A DNA stretch of 64,000 nucleotides from Entrophospora sp. SA101 (GCA_958430865.1 CAUDNR010004489.1:29197-93196), one strand, 5' to 3'. Numbered from the stretch's first letter, positions 33,900 to 46,758 are shown. The notes: a model not told the origin generated them from the letters alone. Numbers and translations: made by a program.

Positions 33900-35906
33900 T
33901 TAATCATCATTATCCTCCTCATCGTTATTTGATGATAATCTTGACAATCTCCTTCTTGGTGTCTCAACATCTGAATTATCTGTAGTAGTATTATAATTAT
34001 TACCTTCACCAGTGGTTTCAAATCCTGATTCATCATAATCTGTATTTTCTGGATTCATTGACTCTGAGTGTGACTATATAAAGAAGAAAAAAATATTAGG
34101 AATTTGAAATTGGGGATTTTTTAAAATTTAAAAAAAAATTCATAAAAGTTTACAGTTATAGAATCATCATCATCTGATATATTGCTCGACTCATCATTAT
34201 TTGATACAAATTCGGATCCACCATTTTCCACTTGCTCTTCATCTTCATCAGGATGATTTCTTAATGTTTTCATTTTACCATTATGTTGAACTCCTAACCA
34301 CTTGTCATTATCAATTTCTTGTTCTTGGCGCCCACCAACACCACCATAATCATCATTAACACCATCATTATCATCATTATTAGCAACACCACCATTGTCA
34401 TTATATTTTATTGTTTTTAATGGTGGTGATGAAGAAGTTTTCCATTGAGAAACAATAATTTTCCACGAGAATATTGAAAAGAATATCTCCCAGAAGATAA
34501 ATAATAAAATGAAGGCTATTCCAGTTGAGACATAATGATAATACATGAGATATCTGGGTTTTTTTTGGAGTGAGTATTCAAATAAAATATTATTGAGGAT
34601 AAGTCACAAGTACAAATATATTTATCATAAAGAAGGGTGTGTGAATACCTTAATCCTCTGAAATGTGCATCTAATTGTATATTTGCATTATAAACTTCCG
34701 GATTTTTATCTGGTATAGTAAGATATGCATGGGTCATTGGACTATCCTAATAATTATTATTATTATATTGAGAAGAAGTAAATTATTTTCCTGAATGATT
34801 AAATTTGTTTTGTGGTGGAATAGAAAGGAAAGAAACAAACTTACACCATTTTCAATAAAATTTTCAAACATTACAACTTTCAACTTTTGATCTTCCTTGA
34901 CAAATCCCAAGACTAATGGGATTAATTTCCAAATTGTTGAAGTAATACGAAGTAATTTGGATTTATAAGTAAGTATACACTTTAAATAAAAATGATTATA
35001 TATGTTAAAATAATATTGAATTAGAGAGTTTCATAAGAGAAAAAAAAATCATAAATTAGTATTTTTTGAGTATAATTACTGGTCGACCAGAAGACTGAAT
35101 TGTATTATTATCCTTGGACTTCAATTCCAAATTAATCATAAAGTTGCCTATTAAAAATATTTTTCTTGTTATGATTATAATATACTAAAGCTTCTTGCAA
35201 GCCAGATAACTTATTAAGCTTGCAAGCTTATTAAATTATTCAATATATGTGTATATGTACCCAAATCAATATTTCGATCTGATTCAGGAACATCCAAATC
35301 AATTGAAATATCATAAGCTTGATCTGCTGATAGAAACTATGAAAAATAAAAAAATTATTATTTGAAATTTGAAATAAGAATCAAGAGCAATAATAGAGTG
35401 ATAATAAAATCTTGAGATAATTAATGATAACATACATCTGAATATAATCCATTTTCAGTGAAATCGATCATACTATGAATCAATTTGTCTTGACTATTTA
35501 TCATAACGTAGAAAAGCATGTAAACATTTTTCAAACCCATTTCTAAAAAAATTTCATATTAAATAAATACTTACTGATATTGTAAATGAACTGGTTTTGA
35601 GTGCGCGATTTTTGGAATATAGACATAATAAAATGCTATATATGAAAGAAATGCAAAACTTACTAATGTTGAAACTGCTACAAATATAAAAATAGATTTT
35701 ATAGTAATTCGTTGAGCTTTTTGTGCTGAAAAAAGGTCAGCCAGACTATTCAAATATGGATCAATAATATTCCAAAATGGCGAGAAAAAGAATGATATTG
35801 CCTATCGATCATTATGATTAATTGAAAAATTTAGCCTTCATTCTACAAATATTGTTAAGCTGACGACAATATTAATTCACGTATTATTAAATACCTTGAA
35901 AAGCAT
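33900..35906 (-). CDS. SEI1: Seipin (lipid-droplet biogenesis protein)
   Basis: Nine exons on the minus strand: 35906-35895 (12 nt, MLFK), 35801-35575, 35493-35436, 35336-35261, 35147-35080, 34979-34845, 34746-34649, 34553-34154 and 34073-33900, 1248 nt (415 residues). The first membrane helix is at about 35-60 (SIFIFVAVSTLVSFAFLSYI). The ER-lumenal seipin core contains KPVHLQY, FLSADQAYDISIDLDVPESD, RNIDLGNFMINLEL, GRPCILTYKSKLLR and QLDAHFRGLRY. The second helix is at about 232-252 (STGIAFILLFIFWEIFF). The cytosolic tail is long, acidic and Asn/Gly-rich (GGVANNDDNDGVNDDYGG) and ends in Asp/Glu. Seipin forms ring oligomers at ER-lipid droplet contacts. The tail is longer than in yeast seipin (285 residues). 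Confidence 0.92.
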
Positions 35907-37089
35907 TTTTTAAGAGAAAATTAGTAAATTTTTAAAACATAATATAAAAAAAGTTTTCACGCGATAGACATATGAATATTTTATAATATTTATTTTTCTG
36001 TTGATATAAGGGTTGAACCCCAATTTCGTCTTTGAAGGGGGATCTCTCAACAACGCATTGACTGTTATGGATTTAAATTACTAACTACATATAATTAAAT
36101 TTTTATTATTAATGGATTTTGTGTAAATTAAGAAAATTTTTTTCCTTTTAATTATTATAATAGGTTTGTTTATAACGACTAGAAGAACAATTGCATTTAT
36201 ATATAAATAAATAATAGAATACATATAATGTATTTGTGAAAAAAATAAAAATACAATATAGAAAAGGTATAAAGAAATTTTTTTTGTGGTGCTCGGAAGA
36301 ATTGCTATGCCACTATGCCACTCAGCAAAGTTTGGTCATATTGTGGATTAGGCTACTTTGGTCTTTACCTTTAGGTATAAGTCCAAAGTATTGAATTTTG
36401 CAGGTAATTGACCCAAAAGGGTGTGGTTATCTCGCAATATATTCAAAGTTTTTTTTGTTTATCCCTTTTGAAATATTCTTTATACTCGCTCTACAACGAA
36501 AAATTATATGATAAAAACGTTGGTTAGTAGTTTTTATGGAGTTTTTTTGGTAAAATTTTTTGGTAATAATAATTTGATTTTATTGCTTACTATATTAGAA
36601 AACATGGATAAACGGTTTGCACAAACGACTAAACATCGATATTATAGATAATAAATGTATATATGTACAGAGATAGGAGGTAAAAATAGATTTATTTTTT
36701 ACTGTTTGTTTATTCCTTGATTTAACTTTTTTTCTTGTACGTCTATTATCAGTATTTAATAATGTTATTTTCCTATTATTTCAGTTATCAAATTATGCAA
36801 GTTCATTAAATTCATGATATAAATATCAAATTATTGTATTTCATAAATATGTTTATTTTACCATCTTCAAAAATCATCTTTTCACTACCTTTATCAACAC
36901 AATATTCTTAACATTCACGTTTTTTCCTACCTTTTTTTGGAAATCACATCAATCAATCAATCAATCAATAATAATAATTATTGATGATGGACGATTTTGA
37001 TCGTTTATTGCCTATTTAATTAAATGGTAAAATCTTTTCATTGATTAGTATTTTTGAATAACTAATTTTAAGAATTAATTTGCGCCTTA
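35907..37089. other. Intergenic, no gene recognised
   Basis: AT-rich. It includes 'gggttgaaccccaattt' near 36009 and a (TCAA)n run near 36950-36968. No coding character was seen on either strand. Confidence 0.45.
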
Positions 37090-37600
37090 CAATTTATTTA
37101 TTAATTATTTTTTATTTCTTCAATAAAAATTTAAATATTTCGTCATCTTTAACCTTGTTTCCATTAATTATTTCTCCGTCTTCACTATTATCTCCATTAA
37201 ATACTTCATCGTCTTTTAAATTTATATTCATGTTCATAAATTATCTCATCATCTTTAAACATGCCCTTTACATTTTTTATTTTTTCCTTTCATTATCAAC
37301 AACAACAACAACAACAACATCATCATCTACTACTACTTTTTCATTTTTTCCATTTTACCAACATCTTCAGGTACTCTAAATTCATCGCTTAAAAATTCAT
37401 CTTTTACTACTGCTATTTTTTTTTTCTTTTTACCAACATCTTTAGATTCTCTGGATTCTTCTTCATCTTCATCTGCTAGAACCTTTTTTTTTGTTTTTAC
37501 TTTAAAAAATATATCAAAAATTTTTTTTTTGATTCTGGAATAAGTTTTTGTTGATGTTCTTATGTTCCGTTGTACTTTGTAAGTAAATTTATCTCCTAAT
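37090..37600 (-). pseudogene. Decayed Lys/Asp-rich ORF with repeated acidic motif
   Basis: On the minus strand a frame runs from about 37595 through DEDEEESRESKDVGKKKKK and VVKDEFLSDEFRVPEDVGK to TAG codons near 37335. Beyond an expanded (GTT)n/(GAT)n run, two other frames read LKDDEVFNGDNSEDGEIING and NKVKDDEIFKFLLKK. The repeated 'KDDE' pattern and multiple frames suggest a decayed low-complexity gene. No ATG or family was identified. Confidence 0.35.
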
Positions 37601-37671
37601 TGTAGTTAAACTCCTATATAAGAAAAGGAAAAAGCAAATATAGATGAGAATCAAAAGCAAGTTTGCAACTA

Positions 37672-38064
37672 TATGGGACCTTTTCCAGCAAAAATTGTCT
37701 TCCGCAGATTATCAGAAAATTAAAAATTGGTTATACGACAAAACCTAACTCAAAGAAACCCTTTGTTACCCAATTACTCATTTTTTTCTACTAAGCAAAC
37801 AGGCCTAATATTTTCACCGATTATAATCTTTATGTTATAGATTAATATTATGTAGACACAAGCTTGGTCAGATGACCTCGGAAGCAGTTTTCAATTTTAG
37901 ACTTGTGCAAATTATTTTAAAAAAAGTATCCGGCCTACAATTAGCAAACAGGGGTATAATATTTTCATGTTATTATTATATAGATTAATATTATGTAAAA
38001 AACACAAATTTGGTCAGATGACCTCGGATGTTTTTTTTTTACTATTACTGGAAAAGGTCACATA
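37672..38064. mobile_element. Possible 393-bp inverted-repeat element with two internal direct repeats
   Basis: The left word tatgggaccttttccag and the right word ctggaaaaggtcacata are inverted with one mismatch. Inside are two direct copies of an approximately 88-bp block (37793-37881 and 37943-38028), each from 'agcaaacagg' to 'ggtcagatgacctcgga'. No certain target duplication, so the element status is tentative. The direct repeat itself is clear. Confidence 0.5.
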
Positions 38065-39274
38065 TTTCAATTGTTAAAGTAGTAGTAACCTTTTGGATTG
38101 ATGAACGATCTATTATACATAGATTCATTGAACTTTCGATCTTGGATGTGTTGCTTCCCAGTTTCAAATTCTAGCCAAATAAATTAACTAAAAAATAACG
38201 AGTAAAAGCATATTTTAAGCTATGATACTTTTCATCATCACACGGAGATATTTTTACTACAAGCAAACTCCGTTCTTTACAGGAAGTCTCTATGTTCAAT
38301 GCCTGTACGTATACAATTTGAAGTTTTATACATACACTGAAAATTGGGATTAGCGTCTTCAAAATGATTTGAAATCTTACTTATTATACAAGTCTTCCGA
38401 TAAATCAAGTATATAATTATCAAGAAAATTTTATAGAAAGTATAAATCTATATTAAACCCACCCAACGCCAACTTAGTAGCTAGGTATATACAAAAAGGC
38501 ATGCTCATATATGAGTCATCAAATGAAGAAAATAGTTGAGTAATACCTATGAGATTTATCAAAAGAGCAGGAAAAAAACAAAACTATTAGAATAATAAAA
38601 TAGCTTCTGAAATGATTGTCAAACTTGATTCATTGCTTTACTTAAATTCTAATTATTGTATTTATTCCATGATTGGTTATAGTTGAGTATGTAAATTACT
38701 TTTCAACATCCTGTGTTGGCTTTGGATAGATTATGTCTTTAAATTTATTTTTGAATAATGAGTGGATATTATTATAAAGATATTTTGGCACGGCTGATTA
38801 ATTACTCCATTTTATTGCTTTGTAAGGTAATGGGTGTCGATATTGGAGATGGCAAAGTTTTAATTTCTTTTATAACCTTGAAATTTCAAAAAAAAAGACT
38901 CCTTGGCATGTTGAACCTTATAATGCCAAGATTAGAAGCTTCAGAAAGAAAATATTGGGAATTGTGATTGCCATTTTAACATTAGATAACCTTGATTTAA
39001 TATCAAATATCGAAAGACTTTCCTTGCTTCATAACATTTGAGTTTTTTTCAACCCAGCAATATTAGATATCTACATTTTAAAATGCTACTACTTTGTACG
39101 TCCCAATTATCTATAAAACAAAAAAAAACATTATAATAAAAGCTACTTTATAGTAGCAAATTTTGTATTTTAATTCTTTATTTTAAACCTTTCCATTATT
39201 TCAGAAACTGTCCAATAAGATTTTGCAATCCATTGTTAAAGAAAGATGTTTCACAAAAAGCACTTTTAAAAAAA
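38065..39274. other. Spacer upstream of HEN1, one decayed coding stub
   Basis: The plus strand near 38830-39040 reads fragments such as WHVEPYNAKIRSFRKKIL and GIVIAILTLDNLDLISNIE in shifting frames, possibly an old repetitive gene. An upstream HEN1 exon ending in an AG at 39203 is possible: the frame is open from 39204 into the HEN1 CDS with no stop. No donor exon with an ATG was identified. Confidence 0.35.
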
Positions 39275-40743
39275 ATGTATTCAGATGATGTTAATCTAAT
39301 CGTATTTGATCCACCTTTATGGAGACAAAGACGTGCTACTGTTAATGAGGAGCTGTTAAAAAATAACATCACTTCGGTATTTATTATTATTATTATAATT
39401 TGTTTGTTTTTCATTGAATAAGGTGTTAGTTGATAATAAAAATGAGTTTTTTTGTTAGGTTTTTGATTTTGGTTGTGGAGAAGGCTCACTTCTTTCTTTT
39501 CTCGTACAACCTGACGATGAAACACCTATAACACGTCTCGCAGGCCTTGATATTGATGAAAATATTCTTGACGCAGCAATAGAAAATTGTTTACCTTGGG
39601 AGCAAGATATTGAATTTTTAAGAATAACTCCATTAACAATAGATTTGTACCGAGGTTTTAGATTGGATGATTTTTAAATTATTTTAATTATTGATTTTTT
39701 TTTTTTTTTTTAGGAGAAAATTTTTTTATTAATTGATCGATATTTATTGTAAAAATTTTAGGAAGTATTGATGTTGCAGATGAACGATTAATTGGATTTG
39801 AAGCTTTGGTTTGTATGGAAGTGTATGTATAAAGTTTATTATCAAAAAATATATATGTATAGATATATGAAATTATTTTCATTATTATTTAATTATTTAT
39901 ATACCAGCTTATTTATGAATTGTTTTTTACAAGAATAGAGCATGTTGACCCGCCAGTGTTAGATAAATTCTTTGATGTGGTATTTGGAACTTACAAACCA
40001 AAGCTAGTGATAGTGACTACACCAAATGTAGAATTTAATATATATTTCCCTCAATTAAAATATGGCACTTCAGAGGCAACTTTGAGAATTGAAGATCATC
40101 GATTTGAATGGACAAGACAAGAATTTCAAGATTGGTAATTTATTAAATATCTAAATCTAAATCGATGTATATGAATATTAATAATATGCATATTAAATTT
40201 TTTTAAAAAGGTGTAATTCTGGTGCTTCCAAATACAATTATTCAGTGGAATTTACAGGAGTTGGTAGATTGAAAACCAGTGATCCAGCAGTAGGATTTGC
40301 CACACAGATTGCTATATTTAAAGATTTACTACCAGGCTCAAAACCTATGTTGTCTACCTTTGATAGAAAATACGAACATGTTAAACACATAGTATTTCCT
40401 TTTTATGAAGAGCCTGAAAAAAGTGTTCCGGAAATACTTGAAGTGATTCATTATTACATGAAATATTTGTGTAATAAAATAAAATATTATTTTAGTGATG
40501 ATGATGATGATTACTACAACGTTGATAGTGAAAATGGAAAACTAGATGAAAATCAAGTTAATCTAAATGAGTTATGGAATATTCACCGAATAAGGCAACT
40601 TTGTAAAAGTAAAGATAAATTAAGAGATATAATTTCAACTTGTGATGATTTTACATTATTGGATAAAAACAGAATCTTGGTTCATAGAAAATATGAAATA
40701 GAAGTATTTAATAATGGTAATAATGAAGAAGAATGGAAATTCG

Positions 40744-40784
<41 letters not shown>

Positions 40785-40949
40785 AATAGCGAAGACGGTT
40801 ACAACAAATTTGAAGAGCAACAACAATGGAGCTCGCCACTGCCGACTATTTGGAATGATTGTGATGATTATTGGAAAAATGATGATGATGAAAATGACGA
40901 AAACAACAATAGTCAAAGAGATCAAAATGAAATAAATTGGGTTTTATAG
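39275..40949 (+). CDS. HEN1: HEN1 small-RNA 3'-terminal 2'-O-methyltransferase
   Basis: Five exons: 39275-39376, 39459-39654, 39762-39822, 39934-40134 and 40211-40949. They sum to 1299 nt (432 residues). The start is the first ATG in frame (MYSDDVNLIVFDPPLWRQRR). The SAM-binding motif FDFGCGEGSLL lies at 36-46. The HEN1 metal-site signature is Glu119, Glu122 and His123 (EVIEHV), with His175 in EDHRFEWTRQEF. These residues position the 2'-OH of the terminal nucleotide. The catalytic domain ends near 280. The C-terminal third is acidic and Asn-rich, including a 13-codon AAC/AAT run (about 40744-40788). There is no dsRNA-binding or La-like module, so it is the short animal/bacterial-type layout. 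It implies an active small-RNA pathway that methylates 3' ends. Confidence 0.93.
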
Positions 40950-41807
40950 AATAAGTGTGTATGCGCAATTTTTTTGTAACTTGTAAACATAATAAAAAAA
41001 TCTTTGATACGATCCAATCTTTTATTTAATTCAGATACTATTTTCATTATTGACACAAAATCATCTATATCATTGTGTTCGTTAACTGAACAGGATTCAT
41101 CCAAAGATTCTACTTGACCTTTTGGTAATATTATCAATATAAAATTCAAATAACCATTCTGAATATTTTTCTTGAACGAGTTGCCTAATTATTTTTGTTA
41201 TATCTTTTATTTGTGTCAAGATTTTTGTTAGCATAAAGTTCAATATCATTTCTTTGTATGAATAACAAATAATCAATTTTTGCCGAGTGATTTAATGGAC
41301 AAACAAATTTAGATGAATGAATGAATGGGATTCCTTGGGACTTTGAATTTTGCCAAGGGTGTTTCGATTTATACTTTTCCGAAAGTTTTGAATGGAACTG
41401 ATAAAATAAAGCTATGTTTCACAATTTTACATCTACAAATAAAGAATTGCATCGATTTTAATAAGAATAATAAGCCAAATAATAAAATTTTAAATTAGAT
41501 TCATTGATTAATCAATCAGTCCATTAAAAAATTTTTTGAAGGCAGTTAACATTAACGTTAACATCAACATCAACGTTGATGTTGACATTGACATAACATT
41601 AACATCAAGCCAAGTTAATACTCTATCGATATACTATATTTTCGTAATATTTGAAAATTCTTTTTGCCTTCTAAAGAAAAAAAAACTAAAAAGCTTATAT
41701 GAAAAATGTTGTTGCACTAAATTAATTTTGTTCTTTCTTCTTGATGATGATGATTGATGATCAAGGATTTAATTTATTTGATTATTATAAATATTTAAAA
41801 AAAAAAA
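40950..41807. other. Intergenic, no gene recognised
   Basis: AT-rich. A hexanucleotide-like palindromic repeat (gttaac/atcaac units with inverted copies) lies at about 41544-41600 and can form a hairpin. The short ORF reading VNINVNINVDVDI there is a by-product of that repeat. Confidence 0.5.
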
Positions 41808-44115
41808 ATGTCATCAAAAAGATTAGCTGATGTTTACGGTATTTACAATGCTTGTACAAATGTAACATCAAACATCTTGAAAATTCAACGAAAGAATGCA
41901 GAAATTTTTATAAAGACATCAAATTGGAAATGGTCAATAAATCATCTGCAAAAACCGCCAAATTATAATAAATCAGATGATGAAAAAATATTTGAAATAG
42001 AAGAAAAAGAAAAGAAAATTGATGTTAATGTTGTTGATAATAGTTTAGATATTGATAATAATAATCCATCAGATCAGGTAAATATATGTTTCGTAAATCA
42101 TGAATTCTTTCGAATATGAATTTTTATTGCAAATATAACAATTAATTGTTTCAAAGATACATAAAAATGTTCTTAAAGAATCAAAAATCCCAACAACAAG
42201 AATCGGTAGATTATTTCATTATGGTGGTAAGTAAATTGAGTTAATAATATTGATTTGAGAAAAGAGAGGAAATTAAGAATCTATAATGGAACTTTTTAAA
42301 TGATCAATTATCTATCTGTTCATATCATAGGTTTGGCTGTAGGGATAGGAATTGGCGCAGCAGGTGAAACCTTAAGAAGAGTGACAGGAAATTCAAAATC
42401 TCAAGGTTTTTGATTGATTATTTATTATTTTATTATTATTATTTCATCAGAGATTAGAATTTAAATCTTGCAAATTTAATATTTATCGCCATTGTTAATC
42501 GTCATTATCATATATATAAGATGGTTCTGTGTTAATAAATGAGGCAAATATTAATCGTCTGGTTAATAGATTATCCAGAATGAGAGGTGCAGCTTTGAAG
42601 TTAGGACAAATGTTGAGTATTCAAGGTAGAGTAAACGAATTTAAAAACCATAATAAAAAGAAAAGCGAAATTAAAAAAAGGATTGAACCATCTAAATAGT
42701 AATAATCTGTAGATAATGATGTGTTACCGGAACAATTGGAAAACTTACTTTTACGACTTCAAAATAGTGCTAATTACATGCCTAATTGGCAAATGGAGGT
42801 TTGTTTGTAAAATTAGTTTAAAAAGGGGGTTTTCTAAATTTTCTGATTATTTCAAAGAATATTCGCACAATTTTAGAAAGTGATGGCGAAAGAATTGGGT
42901 AAACATTGGCGCCAATATTTTATGAAATTTAATCAAATACCAATTGCAGCAGCATCAATTGGACAAGTACACGGTGCAGAATTGATAGATTCCAAGATTC
43001 CGGTGGCCATAAAGGTTCAATACCCAGGTGTCGTTGAATCAATTGATTCAGATTTAAAAAATCTAAGAACTTTAGTCATATTAAGTAATTTATTACCCAA
43101 AGGACTTTACCTTGAGAATACAATTAAAGTGGCTAGAAGAGAATTGGCGTGGGAAACTGATTATGTGAGAGAAGCTGAATGTATGGAGAAGTTTGATGAG
43201 TTATTGAAAGATGATAAAGATTTTGTTGTACCAAAAGTTTATAAAAATTTATCAGGAAATATGGTATTAACGTCTGAACGAATGATGGGCGAACCATTGG
43301 CATATGCTAATAATTATAGTCAAGAATTGAAAGATCAAGTTAGTGCGTATATATGTGTGTGTTTGTTATTGTATATTTATATTTATTATATTTATATAAA
43401 TAATATATATTTTTGTAGATTGGGGAAAGTTTTTTAAGATTATGTTTACGTGAATTATTTGAATTTAGATTCATGCAAACTGATCCAAATTGGACAAATT
43501 TTTTTTATAACAAAAAAACAAGAAAGGTAATTTAATTTGATAATTATCATATTTAATAGTTGATCATAAAAATAATTGATTGATTAATATTATAAATATT
43601 AAAATAAACAGATTGAATTGATTGATTTTGGTGCAAGTAGAAGTTTTGATCAAAAATTCACTGATTTATATTTGCAGATTTTAAAAGCTGCAATCAAAGG
43701 AAACAAAGAAGGCTGTATACATTATTCTGAACAATTGGGATTTCTAACCGGATATGAGACTGAGGTATATGATACATATGATACATATGATATGTATGAT
43801 AATTATTGCACAAGAAAATAGAACAAACAAAGTTTTTTTATAATTATTTATTAGGCAATGAAAGATGCACATGTTGAATCAATATTAACATTAGGAGAAC
43901 CATTTACAAAATCATTATATGATTTCTCAAAACAAACTATTACTCACAGAGTCAGGGATCTGATACCAACAATGTTAAGATATAGATTAACACCACCACC
44001 TGATGAAACTTATAGCCTACATAGAAAATTATCCGGCGCTTTTCTATTATGTGCTAAATTAAACTCAAAAGTAAGATGTAGAAATATTTTTGAAGAAATT
44101 GTTGGGGAAATTTAA
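41808..44115 (+). CDS. COQ8: COQ8/ADCK3 family atypical kinase (coenzyme Q synthesis)
   Basis: Nine exons: 41808-42077, 42157-42226, 42331-42405, 42521-42625, 42713-42798, 42877-43338, 43419-43526, 43612-43764 and 43855-44115. They sum to 1590 nt (529 residues). The family-defining KxGQ motif is KLGQ (165-168), the Ala-rich loop replacing the P-loop is AAAS (226-229), the ATP-binding Lys is K248 in VAIKVQYPG, and the DFG is at 397-399 in [17 protein letters not shown] precedes it. A Gly-rich hydrophobic segment near 113-122 ([14 protein letters not shown]) could be membrane associated, as in ADCK3. COQ8 is a mitochondrial matrix ATPase or kinase-like protein that supports the CoQ complex. The N-terminal 110 residues are low in acids at first, consistent with import. 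Confidence 0.95.
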
Positions 44116-44240
44116 AATTATTGTATCTGGTATCGATTTTTAATTGGTCAAAGAATAATTATATTAAATAAAGTTAGCAGTGTAACATTTGTTTACATAA
44201 TAAAATAACGTTGATTGATAACAAATTTTTTCATGAAAAA

Positions 44241-46565
44241 ATGTCTACTATTACTAAAATTGAAAACCATGAAAATGCTTCAAAAGAAATAATGGCGAAT
44301 CAAGATTTTGCCGAAGAAAATATTTCAGACGATAAAAATGATAATGAAGTAACCGCAGCAACAGGGGGAGGAGCAACAGCGTCGGAAAAATCAAAAATAG
44401 AAAAGATATTGCCGCGTGATGAATGGAGAAAACTTAAAAAGAAACTACAAAAGAAAGATCAAAGAATAAAATTAGCAATAGCAAGAAAAAACAAGGAATT
44501 AGAAGAAGCCGATTCAGTGGCAGGAGAAGAAAAATCAAATGAAAAAGAAATAAAAAGGTATCTAATAAAATCAATTGCTATTAGTTAGATATATATGTGT
44601 GACATATATATGAATGTCATTTATTAATATACATATGCATATGCATATACATTCAATTAAACTAAAGAAATCTTGAAAGAATATTATGGGAAGTAAAAGA
44701 GAAACAAATTGAACAAGCAAATGCCGAAAAAAAGAAGAAGCATGAAGAGGAGGAGAAAAGAAAGAAAATAATACAAGTAATGTTAATATCAATATTAGAT
44801 AGTAATATTAATATCAATAATGATTGCAATATTAATTGTTGAATTTTTAATTAAATCTAATTAATTATGTAGGAAAATTGGGAAAAAACAGTTAAAAATA
44901 TAAAAATTGCAGAACCCACGCTTCTCAATGCTACTAATAAGATTATCACTACACCAACATCAACTGTGGATAATAATCCATCTTTGAATGACGAGGATAC
45001 ATCAATGAAATCAGATTATGGTACAGAAAAAGTATTGTACCCTATGAATAAACCAATCAATCTATTAATCAATATAATATTTTATTTAATAATATAATAT
45101 TAATTTTTAACAATATAAATACATCTATTACATTTATAAATTTCATATAACACATGAACTTGTAAATTTATTTAATAACCATCATGACTATTATATTAGG
45201 ATCAAATAAATTGTCCATTCTACATTAAAACTGGAGCTTGTAGATATGGAGAACAATGTGGTAGGATTCATCCATATCCAGAAATAAGTAATACTATTCT
45301 AATTAAAAATATGTATGAAGGGATGCCAATTCAGTTAGCAGACGAAGATAATGATGATAATTTGGAGGTAATGATAAATAACAGATATATAATTGAACAA
45401 ATCAAATGATACTTTATGAATCACTCTTCATATCCTTTATAATTTTAATTGTTTAAATTATATTTTTTCAATATTTTAATAATTTATTATCACAATCATC
45501 ATTATTAAAAATCAAGAATGTAATGTTAAAAAAATGGAAAAAAGGAAAGATGTTGTTGTTATTGTATCTTTTACAAAATATATGCAAAAATATTGTATAA
45601 ATATATATATATATATTTATATATATATATATATCTGTTTTTTCAAAAAAAATATTTCCTTGACTTATTATTATTATCATCATTATCATCATCATTATTA
45701 TTGGGATATTTAATAATCAATAATATATACATATTATTTATTTATATAGTATGATGAGATAGAAGCTGAACGACATTATCTAGAATTCTTTGACGATGTT
45801 CACAATGAATTTAAACAATACGGAACAATCATTCAATTTAAGGTTAGAATAATTATATCTAATAGAAGATATATATATATACACACTGTATTTACTTTGG
45901 ATATAAAGATTTAACACATACATATATATAAAATTATATTAGGTTTGTAATAATTTTCAAATGCATTTACGTGGCAATGTGTATATTCAATATTCAAATA
46001 ATGAAGAGGCAAAAAAAGCATTAGAATCTATAAATGGAAGATGGTATGCTGGTAAACAATTAAGATATGAGTTTTGTCCTGTTACAAAATGGAAACCTGC
46101 AATATGTGGTATGTAATCATATAATAATAACACTAGTGTGTATTATTTAAAATTAATATATATACATATATTTAATAACAAACAATAGGATTCTATCAAA
46201 ATAACAAGTGTCCAAAAGGCATTAACTGTAATTTTCTACATGTTTATAAAAATCCTGGAAATTTATATGTTGATGCTGATAAAGATCTTACTATTAATAA
46301 CTTGGATCATTATCATCATAAATATCATGATAGAAATAATAATAATAATTATAATAATAATAATCATTACGATAAAAGAAGAGATTATAAGGATAAGAAA
46401 AGGAGGAGAAGTAGCAGTAGTGATAATATCAATAATAAGAATAGTAGGAGTACTAAGCATAAGAGTCATGAAAACAAAGATAAAGTTTCATCACCTGTTT
46501 ACACCCCAAAATCACCAAATTTCTCTTCAATTGGATTATCGAAAATCGATGAAATTAATATTTAA
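44241..46565 (+). CDS. ZRSR2: ZRSR2/Urp-like U2AF1-related splicing factor
   Basis: Seven exons: 44241-44557, 44668-44776, 44873-45031, 45200-45367, 45750-45842, 45943-46108 and 46189-46565. They sum to 1389 nt (462 residues). Exon 2 could instead start at 44680, five codons shorter, still in frame. The N-terminus is Lys/Glu-rich with LPRDEWRKLKKKL and ILWEVKEKQIEQANAEKKKK, as in ZRSR proteins. The first CCCH finger has Cys200, Cys209, Cys215 and His219. The UHM follows (FDDVHNEFKQYGTIIQFKVC, NNEEAKKALESINGRWYAGK). The second CCCH has Cys337, Cys345, Cys351 and His355. The tail is Asn, Arg and Ser rich (KDKKRRRSSSSD). ZRSR2 recognises the 3' splice site of U12-type introns in the nucleus, so a minor spliceosome is implied. 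The 3' end faces the eIF2-gamma gene, 193 bp away. Confidence 0.9.
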
Positions 46566-46758
46566 ATAAAGGTATATATTGTGTCTTGCATGTAACTTTT
46601 CGCTCGTAAGAAAAAAAAAGAAAAAAGAAAATTCCGTGCTAGGTTTAATCTTGCGTAATTCTGGTAAACAAGGGTCATAGGACACATTTATTACACTTGA
46701 TTTTATTTTATTTTATTTAAATATAATAAATTTACAAAGTAAATCAAATCATTAAATT

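Noticed and set aside
35494..35542. Alternative seipin exon start at 35542
   Set aside because: Using that AG acceptor in the required phase gives an in-frame TAG after about 16 codons, whereas the acceptor at 35494 gives a clean family-like junction.
40656..40935. Poly-Val and poly-Thr ORFs on both strands
   Set aside because: They are shadows of the AAC run in the HEN1 C-terminal exon.
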